Below, one piece after another: positions 36,601-50,035 of a stretch of 64,000 bases of DNA. Both the position numbers and the translations under genes were made by a program. Each line of letters starts with the position of its first letter. Positions within the stretch are counted from its first letter, which is position 1. Below the pieces are notes generated by a model that ran no database searches, was not told the origin of the DNA, and saw only the letters and a program-made list of their open reading frames with translations. This stretch comes from Osmia lignaria lignaria (lineage: Eukaryota > Arthropoda > Insecta > Hymenoptera > Megachilidae): positions 21,948,001 through 22,012,000 of the forward strand of contig NW_027478162.1 of the NCBI RefSeq assembly GCF_051020975.1. The letters are read 5' to 3'.

Positions 36601-38132
36601 GCACAGCTAAACTGGAAGTGGCATTTCCAGCTCGCAATAGTACAGAGTTATCTCAAAGAAAGGGGCCACGGTGTTTCTGTATCTCTATTATGTTGGTGCG
36701 GCTTCGGAACTTTTAAATATCTTGATATATCTCGAGAACTACGCATCTGATCAAAAAATATCATAGAACATAAAAAGTAGGAAACTTAATTCTCTACAAA
36801 AAAGTCTCGTAAGATTTTGCCATAGCTCGCTTCGTTTCCGAGATATTTGCAGATTTATCTCAAGGTAAGGGGCCTGACGGACATATTTCGAGATATTTCT
36901 TCTTCTTGTTGTTCTTCTTCTGCACAGCTAAGCTGGAAGTGGCATTTACAGCTCGCAATAGTGCATAGTTATCTGCAAGAAAGGGGCCACGGTGTTTCTG
37001 TATCTCTATTATGTTGGTGCGGCTTCGGAACTTTTAAATATCTTGATATATCTCGAGAACTACGCATCTGATCAAAAAATATCACAGAACATAAAAAGTA
37101 GGAAACTCAATTCTCTACAAAAAACGTCTCTTAACATTTTGCCATAGCTCGCTTCGTTTCCGAGATATTTGCAGATTCATCTCAAGGGAAGGGGCCTAAC
37201 GGACATATTTCGAGATATTTCTTCTTCTTGTTGTTCTTCTTCTGCACAGCTAAACTGGAAGTGGCATTTCCAGCTCGCAATAGTACAGAGTTATCTCAAA
37301 GAAAGGGGCCACGGTGTTTCTGTATCTCTATTATGTTGGTGCGGCTTCGGAACTTTTAAATATCTTGATATATCTCGAGAACTACGCATCTGATCAAAAA
37401 ATATCATAGAACATAAAAAGTAGGAAACTTAATTCTCTACAAAAAAGTCTGGTAAGATTTTGCCATAGCTCGCTTCGTTTCCGAGATATTTGCAGATTTA
37501 TCTCAAGGTAAGGGGCCTGACGGACATATTTCGAGATATTTCTTCTTCTTGTTGTTCTTCTTCTGCACAGCTAAGCTGGAAGTGGCATTTACAGCTCGCA
37601 ATAGTGCATAGTTATCTGAAAGAAAGGGGCCAAGGTGTTTCTGTATCTCTATTATGTTGGTGCGGCTTCGGAACTTTTAAATATCTTGATATATCTCGAG
37701 AACTACGCATCTGATCAAAAAATATCATAGAACATAAAAAGTAGGAAACTCAATTCTCTACAAAAAAGTCTGGTAAGATTTTGCCATAGCTCGCTTCGTT
37801 TCCGAGATATTTGCAGATTTATCTCAAGGTAAGGGGCCTGACGGACATATTTCGAGATATTTCTTCTTCTTGTTGTTCTTCTGCTGCACAGCTAAGCTGG
37901 AAGTGGCATTTGCGGCTCGCACTAGTGCAGAGTTATCTCAAAGAAAGGGGCCACGGTGTTTCTGTGTCTCTATTATGTTGGTGCGGCTTCGGAACTTTTA
38001 AATATCTTGATATATCTCGAGAACTACGCATCTGATCAGAAAATATCATAGAAGATAAAAAGTAGGAAACTTAATTCTCTACAAAAAAGGTCTCTTAACA
38101 TTTTGCCATAGCTCGCTTCGTTTCCGAGATAT
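33630..38132 (+). repeat. HOR-E copy 1, 14 monomers (4,503 bp)
   Basis: Monomer order matches 38133-42314 closely over the first thirteen monomers. The unit is 4,503 bp because five of its fourteen monomers are 321 bp. Shared rare words include GCTACGTTTCC (near 36187 and 40690), AAATACCTTG (near 36073 and 40576) and GACACATTTCG (near 35275 and 39777). Confidence 0.87.
37811..38132 (+). repeat. Chimeric monomer (CAAGGTAAGG left, TTCTGCTGC right)
   Basis: The left part has the CAAGGTAAGGGG change. The right part has TTCTGCTGC, GCGGCTCGCACTAG and the CATAGAAGAT tail of another subfamily. The switch lies between about 37830 and 37883. A private GTGTCTCTATT change is also present. Confidence 0.75.
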
Positions 38133-41028
38133 TTGCAGATTCAGCTCAAAGGAACTGGCCTGACGGACATATTTCGAGATATTTCTTCTTCTTGTTGTTC
38201 TTCCTCTGCACAGCTAAGCTGGAAGTGGCATTTGCAGCTCGCAATAGTGCAGAGTTATCTCAAAGAAAGGGGCCACGGTGTTTCTGTATCTCTATTATGT
38301 TGGAGCGGCTTCGGAACTTTTAAATATCTCGATATATCTCGAAAACTACGCTTCTGATCAAAAAATATCATAGAACATAAATTGTAGGAAACATAATTCT
38401 CTACAAAAAAGGTCTCTTAACGTTTTGCCATAGCTCGCTTCGTTTCCGAGATATTTGCAGATTTATCTCAAGGGAAGGGGCCTAACGGACATATTTCGAG
38501 ATATTTCTTCTTCTTGTTGTTCTTCTTCTGCACAGCTAAACTGGAAGTGGCATTTCCAGCTCGCAATAGTGCAGAGTTATCTCAAAGAGAGGGGCCACGG
38601 TGTTTCTGTATCTCTATTATGTTGGTGCGGCTTCGGAACTTTTAAATATCTTGATATATCTCGAGAACTACGCATCTGATCAGAAAATATCATAGAAGAT
38701 AAAAAGTAGGAAACTTAATTCTCTACAAAAAACGTCTCTTAACATTTTGCCATAGCTCGCTTCGTTTCCGAGATATTTGCAGATTTATCTCAAGGTAAGG
38801 GGCCTGACGGACATATTTCGAGATATTTCTTCTTCTTGTTGTTCTTCTTCTGCACAGCTAAGCTGGAAGTGGCATTTACAGCTCGCAATAGTGCATAGTT
38901 ATCTGAAAGAAAGGGGCCACGGTGTTTCTGTATCTCTATTATGTTGGTGCGGCTTCGGAACTTTTAAATATCTTGATATATCTCGAGAACTACGCATCTG
39001 ATCAAAAAATATCATAGAACATAAAAAGTAGGAAACTCAATTCTCTACAAAAAAGTTCTCTTAACATTTTGCAATAGCTCGCTTCGTTTCCGAGATATTT
39101 GCAGATTTATCTCAAGGGAAGGGGCCTGACGGACATATTTCGAGATATTTCTTCTTCTTGTTGTTCTTCTTCTGCACAGCTAAGCTGGAAGTGGCATTTG
39201 CGGCTCGCACTAGTGCAGAGTTATCTCAAAGAAAGGGGCCACGGTGTTTCTGTATCTCTATTATGTTGGTGCTGCTTCGGAACTTTTAAATATCTCGATA
39301 TATCTCGAAAACTACGCTTCTGATCAAAAAATATCATAGAACATAAATTGTAGGAAACATAATTCTCTACAAAAAACGTCTCTTAACATTTTGCCATAGC
39401 TCGCTTCGTTTCCGAGATATTTGCAGATTCATCTCAAGGGAAGGGGCCTAACGGACATATTTCGAGATATTTCTTCTTCTTGTTGTTCTTCTTCTGCACA
39501 GCTAAACTGGAAGTGGCATTTCCAGCTCGCAATAGTACAGAGTTATCTCAAAGAAAGGGGCCACGGTGTTTCTGTATCTCTATTATGTTGGTGCGGCTTC
39601 GGAACTTTTAAATATCTTGATATATCTCGAGAACTACGCGTCTGATCAAAAAATATCATAGAACATGAAAAGTAGGAAACTTAATTCTCTACAAAAAAGG
39701 TCTCTTAACATTTTGCCATAGCTCTCTTCGTTTCCGAGATATTTGCAGATTTATCTCAAGGGAAGGGGCCTGACGGACACATTTCGAGATATTTCTTCTT
39801 CTTGTTGTTCTTCTTCTGCACAGCTAAGCTGGAAGTGGCATTTGCAGCTCGCAATAGTGCAGAGTTATCTCAAAGAAAGGGGCCACGGTGTTTCTGTATC
39901 TCTATTATGTTGGTGCTGCTTCGGAAATTTTAAATATCTCGATATATCTCGAAAACTACGCTTCTGATCAAAAAATATCATAGAACATAAATTGTAGGAA
40001 ACATAATTCTCTACAAAAAACGTCTCTTAACATTTTGCCATAGCTCGCTTCGTTTCCGAGATATTTGCAGATTCATCTCAAGGGAAGGGGCCTAACGGAC
40101 ATATTTCGAGATATTTCTTCTTCTTGTTGTTCTTCTTCTGCACAGCTAAACTGGAAGTGGCATTTCCAGCTCGCAATAGTACAGAGTTATCTCAAAGAAA
40201 GGGGCCACGGTGTTTCTGTATCTCTATTATGTTGGTGCGGCTTCGGAACTTTTAAATATCTTGATATATCTCGAGAACTACGCATCTGATCAAAAAATAT
40301 CATAGAACATAAAAAGTAGGAAACTTAATTCTCTACAAAAAAGTCTCGTAAGATTTTGCCATAGCTCGCTTCGTTTCCGAGATATTTGCAGATTTATCTC
40401 AAGGTAAGGGGCCTGACGGACATATTTCGAGATATTTCTTCTTCTTGTTGTTCTTCTTCTGCACAGCTAAGCTGGAAGTGGCATTTACAGCTCGCAATAG
40501 TGCATAGTTATCTGAAAGAAAGGGGCCAAGGTGTTTCTGTATCTCTATTATGTTGGTGCGGCTTCGGAACTTTTAAATACCTTGATATATCTCGAGAACT
40601 ACGCATCTGATCAAAAAATATCATAGAACATAAAAAGTAGGAAACTCAATTCTCTACAAAAAAGTCTCGTAAGATTTTGCCATAGCTCGCTACGTTTCCG
40701 AGATATTTGCAGATTTATCTCAAGGTAAGGGGCCTGACGGACATATTTCGAGATATTTCTTCTTCTTGTTGTTCTTCTTCTGCACAGCTAAGCTGGAAGT
40801 GGCATTTACAGCTCGCAATAGTGCATAGTTATCTGAAAGAAAGGGGCCAAGGTGTTTCTGTATCTCTATTATGTTGGTGCGGCTTCGGAACTTTTAAATA
40901 TCTTGATATATCTCGAGAACTACGCATCTGATCAAAAAATATCATAGAACATAAAAAGTAGGAAACTCAATTCTCTACAAAAAAGGTCTCTTAACATTTT
41001 GCAATAGCTCGCTTCGTTTCCGAGATAT

Positions 41029-43600
41029 TTGCAGATTTATCTCAAGGGAAGGGGCCTGACGGACATATTTCGAGATATTTCTTCTTCTTGTTGTTCTTCT
41101 TCTGCACAGCTAAACTGGAAGTGGCATTTCCAGCTCGCAATAGTACAGAGTTATCTCAAAGAAAGGGGCCACGGTGTTTCTGTATCTCTATTATGTTGGT
41201 GCGGCTTCGGAACTTTTAAATATCTTGATATATCTCGAGAACTACGCATCTGATCAAAAAATATCATAGAACATAAAAAGTAGGAAACTTAATTCTCTAC
41301 AAAAAAGTCTCGTAAGATTTTGCCATAGCTCGCTTCGTTTCCGAGATATTTGCAGATTTATCTCAAGGTAAGGGGCCTGACGGACATATTTCGAGATATT
41401 TCTTCTTCTTGTTGTTCTTCTTCTGCACAGCTAAGCTGGAAGTGGCATTTACAGCTCGCAATAGTGCATAGTTATCTGCAAGAAAGGGGCCACGGTGTTT
41501 CTGTATCTCTATTATGTTGGTGCGGCTTCGGAACTTTTAAATATCTTGATATATCTCGAGAACTACGCATCTGATCAAAAAATATCACAGAACATAAAAA
41601 GTAGGAAACTCAATTCTCTACAAAAAACGTCTCTTAACATTTTGCCATAGCTCGCTTCGTTTCCGAGATATTTGCAGATTCATCTCAAGGGAAGGGGCCT
41701 AACGGACATATTTCGAGATATTTCTTCTTCTTGTTGTTCTTCTTCTGCACAGCTAAACTGGAAGTGGCATTTCCAGCTCGCAATAGTACAGAGTTATCTC
41801 AAAGAAAGGGGCCACGGTGTTTCTGTATCTCTATTATGTTGGTGCGGCTTCGGAACTTTTAAATATCTTGATATATCTCGAGAACTACGCATCTGATCAA
41901 AAAATATCATAGAACATAAAAAGTAGGAAACTTAATTCTCTACAAAAAAGTCTCGTAAGATTTTGCCATAGCTCGCTTCGTTTCCGAGATATTTGCAGAT
42001 TTATCTCAAGGTAAGGGGCCTGACGGACATATTTCGAGATATTTCTTCTTCTTGTTGTTCTTCTTCTGCACAGCTAAGCTGGAAGTGGCATTTACAGCTC
42101 GCAATAGTGCATAGTTATCTGAAAGAAAGGGGCCAAGGTGTTTCTGTATCTCTATTATGTTGGTGCGGCTTCGGAACTTTTAAATATCTTGATATATCTC
42201 GAGAACTACGCATCTGATCAAAAAATATCATAGAACATAAAAAGTAGGAAACTCAATTCTCTACAAAAAAGGTCTCTTAACATTTTGCAATAGCTCGCTT
42301 CGTTTCCGAGATATTTGCAGATTTATCTCAAGGGAAGGGGCCTGACGGACATATTTCGAGATATTTCTTCTTCTTGTTGTTCTTCTTCTGCACAGCTAAA
42401 CTGGAAGTGGCATTTCCAGCTCGCAATAGTACAGAGTTATCTCAAAGAAAGGGGCCACGGTGTTTCTGTATCTCTATTATGTTGGTGCGGCTTCGGAACT
42501 TTTAAATATCTTGATATATCTCGAGAACTACGCATCTGATCAAAAAATATCATAGAACATAAAAAGTAGGAAACTTAATTCTCTACAAAAAAGTCTCGTA
42601 AGATTTTGCCATAGCTCGCTTCGTTTCCGAGATATTTGCAGATTTATCTCAAGGTAAGGGGCCTGACGGACATATTTCGAGATATTTCTTCTTCTTGTTG
42701 TTCTTCTTCTGCACAGCTAAGCTGGAAGTGGCATTTACAGCTCGCAATAGTGCATAGTTATCTGCAAGAAAGGGGCCACGGTGTTTCTGTATCTCTATTA
42801 TGTTGGTGCGGCTTCGGAACTTTTAAATATCTTGATATATCTCGAGAACTACGCATCTGATCAAAAAATATCACAGAACATAAAAAGTAGGAAACTCAAT
42901 TCTCTACAAAAAACGTCTCTTAACATTTTGCCATAGCTCGCTTCGTTTCCGAGATATTTGCAGATTCATCTCAAGGGAAGGGGCCTAACGGACATATTTC
43001 GAGATATTTCTTCTTCTTGTTGTTCTTCTTCTGCACAGCTAAACTGGAAGTGGCATTTCCAGCTCGCAATAGTACAGAGTTATCTCAAAGAAAGGGGCCA
43101 CGGTGTTTCTGTATCTCTATTATGTTGGTGCGGCTTCGGAACTTTTAAATATCTTGATATATCTCGAGAACTACGCATCTGATCAAAAAATATCATAGAA
43201 CATAAAAAGTAGGAAACTTAATTCTCTACAAAAAAGTCTCGTAAGATTTTGCCATAGCTCGCTTCGTTTCCGAGATATTTGCAGATTTATCTCAAGGTAA
43301 GGGGCCTGACGGACATATTTCGAGATATTTCTTCTTCTTGTTGTTCTTCTTCTGCACAGCTAAGCTGGAAGTGGCATTTACAGCTCGCAATAGTGCATAG
43401 TTATCTGAAAGAAAGGGGCCAAGGTGTTTCTGTATCTCTATTATGTTGGTGCGGCTTCGGAACTTTTAAATATCTTGATATATCTCGAGAACTACGCATC
43501 TGATCAAAAAATATCATAGAACATAAAAAGTAGGAAACTCAATTCTCTACAAAAAAGTCTGGTAAGATTTTGCCATAGCTCGCTTCGTTTCCGAGATATT
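41029..43600 (+). repeat. Nested 4-monomer tandem duplication (2 x 1,286 bp)
   Basis: Monomers at 41029, 41350, 41672 and 41993 recur as 42315, 42636, 42958 and 43279. Both copies share the private GTTATCTGCAAGAAAGG word (near 41470 and 42756) and the ATATCACAGAAC tail. The homologous stretch in HOR-E copy 1 (36526-37810) occurs once. Confidence 0.87.
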
Positions 43601-43921
43601 TGCAGATTTATCTCAAGGTAAGGGGCCTGACGGACATATTTCGAGATATTTCTTCTTCTTGTTGTTCTTCTTCTGCACAGCTAAGCTGGAAGTGGCATTT
43701 ACAGCTCGCAATAGTGCATAGTTATCTCAAAGAAAGGGGCCACGGTGTTTCTGTATCTCTATTATGTTGGTGCGGCTTCGGAACTTTTAAATATCTTGAT
43801 ATATCTCGAGAACTACGCATCTGATCAGAAAATATCATAGAAGATAAAAAGTAGGAAACTTAATTCTCTACAAAAAAGGTCTCTTAACATTTTGCCATAG
43901 CTCGCTTCGTTTCCGAGATAT
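43600..43921 (+). repeat. Chimeric monomer with breakpoint in direct-repeat arm 2
   Basis: The left part has CAAGGTAAGG and GTGCATAG. From ATCTCAAAG onward, including the CATAGAAGAT tail, it matches a different subfamily. The switch lies between 43719 and 43728, a 9-bp interval inside the internal direct repeat. Confidence 0.75.
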
Positions 43922-44243
43922 TTGCAGATTCAGCTCAAAGGAACTGGCCTGACGGACATATTTCGAGATATTTCTTCTTCTTGTTGTTCTCCTGCTGCAC
44001 AGCTAAGCTGGAAGTGGCATTTGCGGCTCGCACTAGTGCAGAGTTATCTCAAAGAAAGGGGCCACGGTGTTTCTGTATCTCTATTATGTTGGTGCGGCTT
44101 CGGAACTTTTAAATATCTTGATATATCTCGAGAACTACGCATCTGATCAGAAAATATCATAGAAGCTAAAAAGTAGGAAACTTAATTCTCTACAAAAAAG
44201 GTCTCTTAACATTTTGCCATAGCTCGCTTCGTTTCCGAGATAT
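43922..44243 (+). repeat. Chimeric CTCCTGCTGC monomer before HOR-F
   Basis: This monomer joins the TTCAGCTCAAAGGAACTGG left block to a CTCCTGCTGC right part. The same chimera precedes each HOR-F unit (49714, 56793 and 61297), so it is part of that unit's order. A private AGAAGCTAAAAAG change lies near 44163. Confidence 0.75.
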
Positions 44244-47200
44244 TTGCAGATTCAGCTCAAAGGAACTGGCCTGACGGACATATTTCGAGATATTTCTTCT
44301 TCTTGTTGTTCTTCCTCTGCACAGCTAAGCTGGAAGTGGCATTTGCAGCTCGCAATAGTGCAGAGTTATCTCAAAGAAAGGGGCCACGGTGTTTCTGTAT
44401 CTCTATTATGTTGGAGCGGCTTCGGAACTTTTAAATATCTCGATATATCTCGAAAACTACGCTTCTGATCAAAAAATATCATAGAACATAAATTGTAGGA
44501 AACATAATTCTCTACAAAAAAGGTCTCTTAACGTTTTGCCATAGCTCGCTTCGTTTCCGAGATATTTGCAGATTTATCTCAAGGGAAGGGGCCTAACGGA
44601 CATATTTCGAGATATTTCTTCTTCTTGTTGTTCTTCTTCTGCACAGCTAAACTGGAAGTGGCATTTCCAGCTCGCAATAGTGCAGAGTTATCTCAAAGAG
44701 AGGGGCCACGGTGTTTCTGTATCTCTATTATGTTGGTGCGGCTTCGGAACTTTTAAATATCTTGATATATCTCGAGAGCTACGCGTCTGATCAAAAAATA
44801 TCATAGAACATAAAAAGTAGGAAACATAATTCTCTACAAAAAAGGTCTCTTAACATTTTGCCATAGCTCGCTTCGTTTCCGAGATATTTGCAGATTTATC
44901 TCAAGGGAAGTGGCCTGACGGACATATTTCGAGATATTTCTTCTTCTTGTTGTTCTTCTTCTGCACAGCTAAGCTGGAAGTTGCATTTGCGGCTCGCACT
45001 AGTGCAGAGTTATCTCAAAGAAAGGGGCCACGGTGTTTCTGTATCTCTATTATGTTGGTGCGGCTTCGGAACTTTTAAATATCTTGATATATCTCGAGAA
45101 CTACGCATCTGATCAGAAAATATCATAGAAGATAAAAAGTAGAAAACTTAATTCTCTACAAAAAACGTCTCTTAACATTTTGCCATAGCTCGCTTCGTTT
45201 CCGAGATATTTGCAGATTTATCTCAAGGTAAGGGGCCTGACGGACATATTTCGAGATATTTCTTCTTCTTGTTGTTCTTCTTCTGCACAGCTAAGCTGGA
45301 AGTGGCATTTACAGCTCGCAATAGTGCATAGTTATCTGAAAGAAAGGGGCCACGGTGTTTCTGTATCTCTATTATGTTGGTGCGGCTTCGGAACTTTTAA
45401 ATATCTTGATATATCTCGAGAACTACGCATCTGATCAAAAAATATCATAGAACATAAAAAGTAGGAAACTCAATTCTCTACAAAAAAGGTCTCTTAACAT
45501 TTTGCAATAGCTCGCTTCGTTTCCGAGATATTTGCAGATCTATCTCAAGGGAAGGGGCCTGACGGACATATTTCGAGATATTTCTTCTTCTTGTTGTTCT
45601 TCTTCTGCACAGCTAAGCTGGAAGTCGCATTTGCGGCTCGCACTAGTGCAGAGTTATCTCAAAGAAAGGGGCCACGGTGTTTCTGTATCTCTATTATGTT
45701 GGTGCTGCTTCGGAACTTTTAAATATCTCGATATATCTCGAAAACTACGCTTCTGATCAAAAAATATCATAGAACATAAATTGTAGGAAACATAATTCTC
45801 TACAAAAAACGTCTCTTAACATTTTGCCATAGCTCGCTTCGTTTCCGAGATATTTGCAGATTCATCTCAAGGGAAGGGGCCTAACGGACATATTTCGAGA
45901 TATTTCTTCTTCTTGTTGTTCTTCTTCTGCACAGCTAAACTGGAAGTGGCATTTCCAGCTCGCAATAGTACAGAGTTATCTCAAAGAAAGGGGCCACGGT
46001 GTTTCTGTATCTCTATTATGTTGGTGCGGCTTCGGAACTTTTAAATATCTTGATATATCTCGAGAACTACGCGTCTGATCAAAAAATATCATAGAACATG
46101 AAAAGTAGGAAACTTAATTCTCTACAAAAAAGGTCTCTTAACATTTTGCCATAGCTCTCTTCGTTTCCGAGATATTTGCAGATTTATCTCAAGGGAAGGG
46201 GCCTGACGGACACATTTCGAGATATTTCTTCTTCTTGTTGTTCTTCTTCTGCACAGCTAAGCTGGAAGTGGCATTTGCAGCTCGCAATAGTGCAGAGTTA
46301 TCTCAAAGAAAGGGGCCACGGTGTTTCTGTATCTCTATTATGTTGGTGCTGCTTCGGAAATTTTAAATATCTCGATATATCTCGAAAACTACGCTTCTGA
46401 TCAAAAAATATCATAGAACATAAATTGTAGGAAACATAATTCTCTACAAAAAACGTCTCTTAACATTTTGCCATAGCTCGCTTCGTTTCCGAGATATTTG
46501 CAGATTCATCTCAAGGGAAGGGGCCTAACGGACATATTTCGAGATATTTCTTCTTCTTGTTGTTCTTCTTCTGCACAGCTAAACTGGAAGTGGCATTTCC
46601 AGCTCGCAATAGTACAGAGTTATCTCAAAGAAAGGGGCCACGGTGTTTCTGTATCTCTATTATGTTGGTGCGGCTTCGGAACTTTTAAATATCTTGATAT
46701 ATCTCGAGAACTACGCATCTGATCAAAAAATATCGTAGAACATAAAAAGTAGGAAACTTAATTCTCTACAAATAAGGTCTCTTAACATTTTGCCATAGCT
46801 CGCTTCGTTTCCGAGATATTTGCAGATTTATCTCAAGGGAAGGGGTCTGACGGACATATTTCGAGATATTTCTTCTTCTTGTTGTTCTTCTTCTGCACAG
46901 CTAAGCTGGAAGTGGCATTTGCAGCTCGCAGTAGTGCAGAGTTATCTCAAAGAAAGGGGCCACGGTGTTTCTGTATCTCTATTATGTTGGTGCGGCTTCG
47001 GAACTTTTAAATATCTTGATATATCTCGAGAACTACGCATCCGATCAAAAAATATCATAGAACATAAAAAGTAGGAAACTTAATTCTCTACAAAAAAGGT
47101 CTCTCAACATTTTGTCATAGCTCGCTTCGTTTCCGAGATATTTGCAGATATATCTCAAGGGAAGGGGCCTGACAGACATATTTCGAGATATTTCTTCTTC

Positions 47201-50035
47201 TTGTTGTTCTTCTTCTGCACAGCTAAGCTGGAAGTGGCATTTGCAGCTCGCAATAGTGCAGAGTTATCTCAAAGAAAGGGGCCACGGTGTTTCTGTATCT
47301 CTATTATGTTGGTGCGGCTTCGGAACTTTTAAATATCTTGATATATCTCGAGAACGACGCATCTGATCAAAAAATATCATAGAACATAAAAAGTAGGAAA
47401 CTTAATTCTCTACAAAAAAGTCTCGTAAGATTTTGCCATAGCTCGCTTCGTTTCCGAGATATTTGCAGATTTATCTCAAGGTAAGGGGCCTGACGGACAT
47501 ATTTCGAGATATTTCTTCTTCTTGTTGTTCTTCTTCTGCACAGCTAAGCTGGAAGTGGCATTTACAGCTCGCAATAGTGCATAGTTATCTGAAAGAAAGG
47601 GGCCACGGTGTTTCTGTATCTCTATTATGTTGGTGCGGCTTCGGAACTTTTAAATATCTTGATATATCTCGAGAACTACGCATCTGATCAAAAAATATCA
47701 CAGAACATAAAAAGTAGGAAACTCAATTCTCTACAAAAAACGTCTCTTAACATTTTGCCATAGCTCGCTTCGTTTCCGAGATATTTGCAGATTCATCTCA
47801 AGGGAAGGGGCCTAACGGACATATTTCGAGATATTTCTTCTTCTTGTTGTTCTTCTTCTGCACAGCTAAACTGGAAGTGGCATTTCCAGCTCGCAATAGT
47901 ACAGAGTTATCTCAAAGAAAGGGGCCACGGTGTTTCTGTATCTCTATTATGTTGGTGCGGCTTCGGAACTTTTAAATATCTTGATATATCTCGAGAACTA
48001 CGCATCTGATCAAAAAATATCATAGAACATAAAAAGTAGGAAACTTAATTCTCTACAAAAAAGTCTCGTAAGATTTTGCCATAGCTCGCTTCGTTTCCGA
48101 GATATTTGCAGATTTATCTCAAGGTAAGGGGCCTGACGGACATATTTCGAGATATTTCTTCTTCTTGTTGTTCTTCTTCTGCACAGCTAAGCTGGAAGTG
48201 GCATTTACAGCTCGCAATAGTGCATAGTTATCTGAAAGAAAGGGGCCAAGGTGTTTCTGTATCTCTATTATGTTCGTGCGGCTTCGGAACTTTTAAATAT
48301 CTTGATATATCTCGAGAACTACGCATCTGATCAAAAAATATCATAGAACATAAAAAGTAGGAAACTCAATTCTCTACAAAAAAGTCTGGTAAGATTTTGC
48401 CATAGCTCGCTTCGTTTCCGAGATATTTGCAGATTTATCTCAAGGTAAGGGGCCTGACGGACATATTTCGAGATATTTCTTCTTCTTGTTGTTCTTCTTC
48501 TGCACAGCTAAGCTGGAAGTGGCATTTACAGCTCGCAATAGTGCATAGTTATCTGAAAGAAAGGGGCCAAGGTGTTTCTGTATCTCTATTATGTTGGTGC
48601 GGCTTCGGAACTTTTAAATATCTTGATATATCTCGAGAACTACGCATCTGATCAAAAAATATCATAGAACATAAAAAGTAGGAAACTCAATTCTCTACAA
48701 AAAAGGTCTCTTAACATTTTGCAATAGCTCGCTTCGTTTCCGAGATATTTGCAGATTTATCTCAAGGGAAGGGGCCTGACGGACATATTTCGAGATATTT
48801 CTTCTTCTTGTTGTTCTTCTTCTGCACAGCTAAACTGGAAGTGGCATTTCCAGCTCGCAATAGTACAGAGTTATCTCAAAGAAAGGGGCCACGGTGTTTC
48901 TGTATCTCTATTATGTTGGTGCGGCTTCGTAACTTTTAAATATCTTGATATATCTCGAGAACTACGCATCTGATCAAAAAATATCATAGAACATAAAAAG
49001 TAGGAAACTTAATTCTCTACAAAAAAGTCTCGTAAGATTTTGCCATAGCTCGCTTCGTTTCCGAGATATTTGCAGATTTATCTCAAGGTAAGGGGCCTGA
49101 CGGACATATTTCGAGATATTTCTTCTTCTTGTTGTTCTTCTTCTGCACAGCTAAGCTGGAAGTGGCATTTACAGCTCGCAATAGTGCATAGTTATCTGAA
49201 AGAAAGGGGCCACGGTGTTTCTGTATCTCTATTATGTTGGTGCGGCTTCGGAACTTTTAAATATCTTGATATATCTCGAGAACTACGCATCTGATCAAAA
49301 AATATCATAGAACATAAAAAGTAGGAAACATAATTCTCTACAAAAAAGGTGTCTTAACATTTTGCCATAGCTCGCTTCGTTTCCGAGATATTTGCAGATT
49401 TATCTCAAGGGAAGTGGCCTGACGGACATATTTCGAGATATTTCTTCTTCTTGTTGTTCTTCTGCTGCACAGCTAAGCTGGAAGTGGCATTTGCGGCTCG
49501 CACTAGTGCAGAGTTATCTCAAAGAAAGGGGCCACGGTGTTTCTGTATCTCTATTATGTTGGTGCGGCTTCGGAACTTTTAAATATCTTGATATATCTCG
49601 AGAACTACGCATCTGATCAGAAAATATCATAGAAGATAAAAAGTAGGAAACTTAATTCTCTACAAAAAAGGTCTCTTAACATTTTGCCATAGCTCGCTTC
49701 GTTTCCGAGATATTTGCAGATTCAGCTCAAAGGAACTGGCCTGACGGACATATTTCGAGATATTTCTTCTTCTTGTTGTTCTCCTGCTGCACAGCTAAGC
49801 TGGAAGTGGCATTTGCGGCTCGCACTAGTGCAGAGTTATCTCAAAGAAAGGGGCCACGGTGTTTCTGTATCTCTATTATGTTGGTGCGGCTTCGGAACTT
49901 TTAAATATCTTGATATATCTCGAGAACTACGCATCTGATCAGAAAATATCATAGAAGATAAAAAGTAGGAAACTTAATTCTCTACAAAAAAGGTCTCTTA
50001 ACATTTTGCCATAGCTCGCTTCGTTTCCGAGATAT
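44244..50035 (+). repeat. HOR-F copy 1, 18 monomers (5,792 bp)
   Basis: Starts at the TTCAGCTC monomer with TTGGAGCGGC (44244) and ends with the CTCCTGCTGC chimera (49714). It keeps three separate monomers at 46176 (GACACATTTCG), 46498 and 46820 (CGCAGTAGTGC), which are fused into one in copy 2. Private changes include ATATCGTAGAAC near 46732, AAATAAGG near 46770 and GGGGTCTGACGG near 46842. Confidence 0.83.

Larger units (their letters stand above)
38133..43921 (+). repeat. HOR-E copy 2, expanded to 18 monomers (5,789 bp)
   Basis: Matches HOR-E copy 1 for 13 monomers, then contains an extra repeat of four monomers: 41029-42314 is repeated at 42315-43600, offset 1,286 bp. It ends with a chimeric monomer at 43600. 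Confidence 0.85.
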
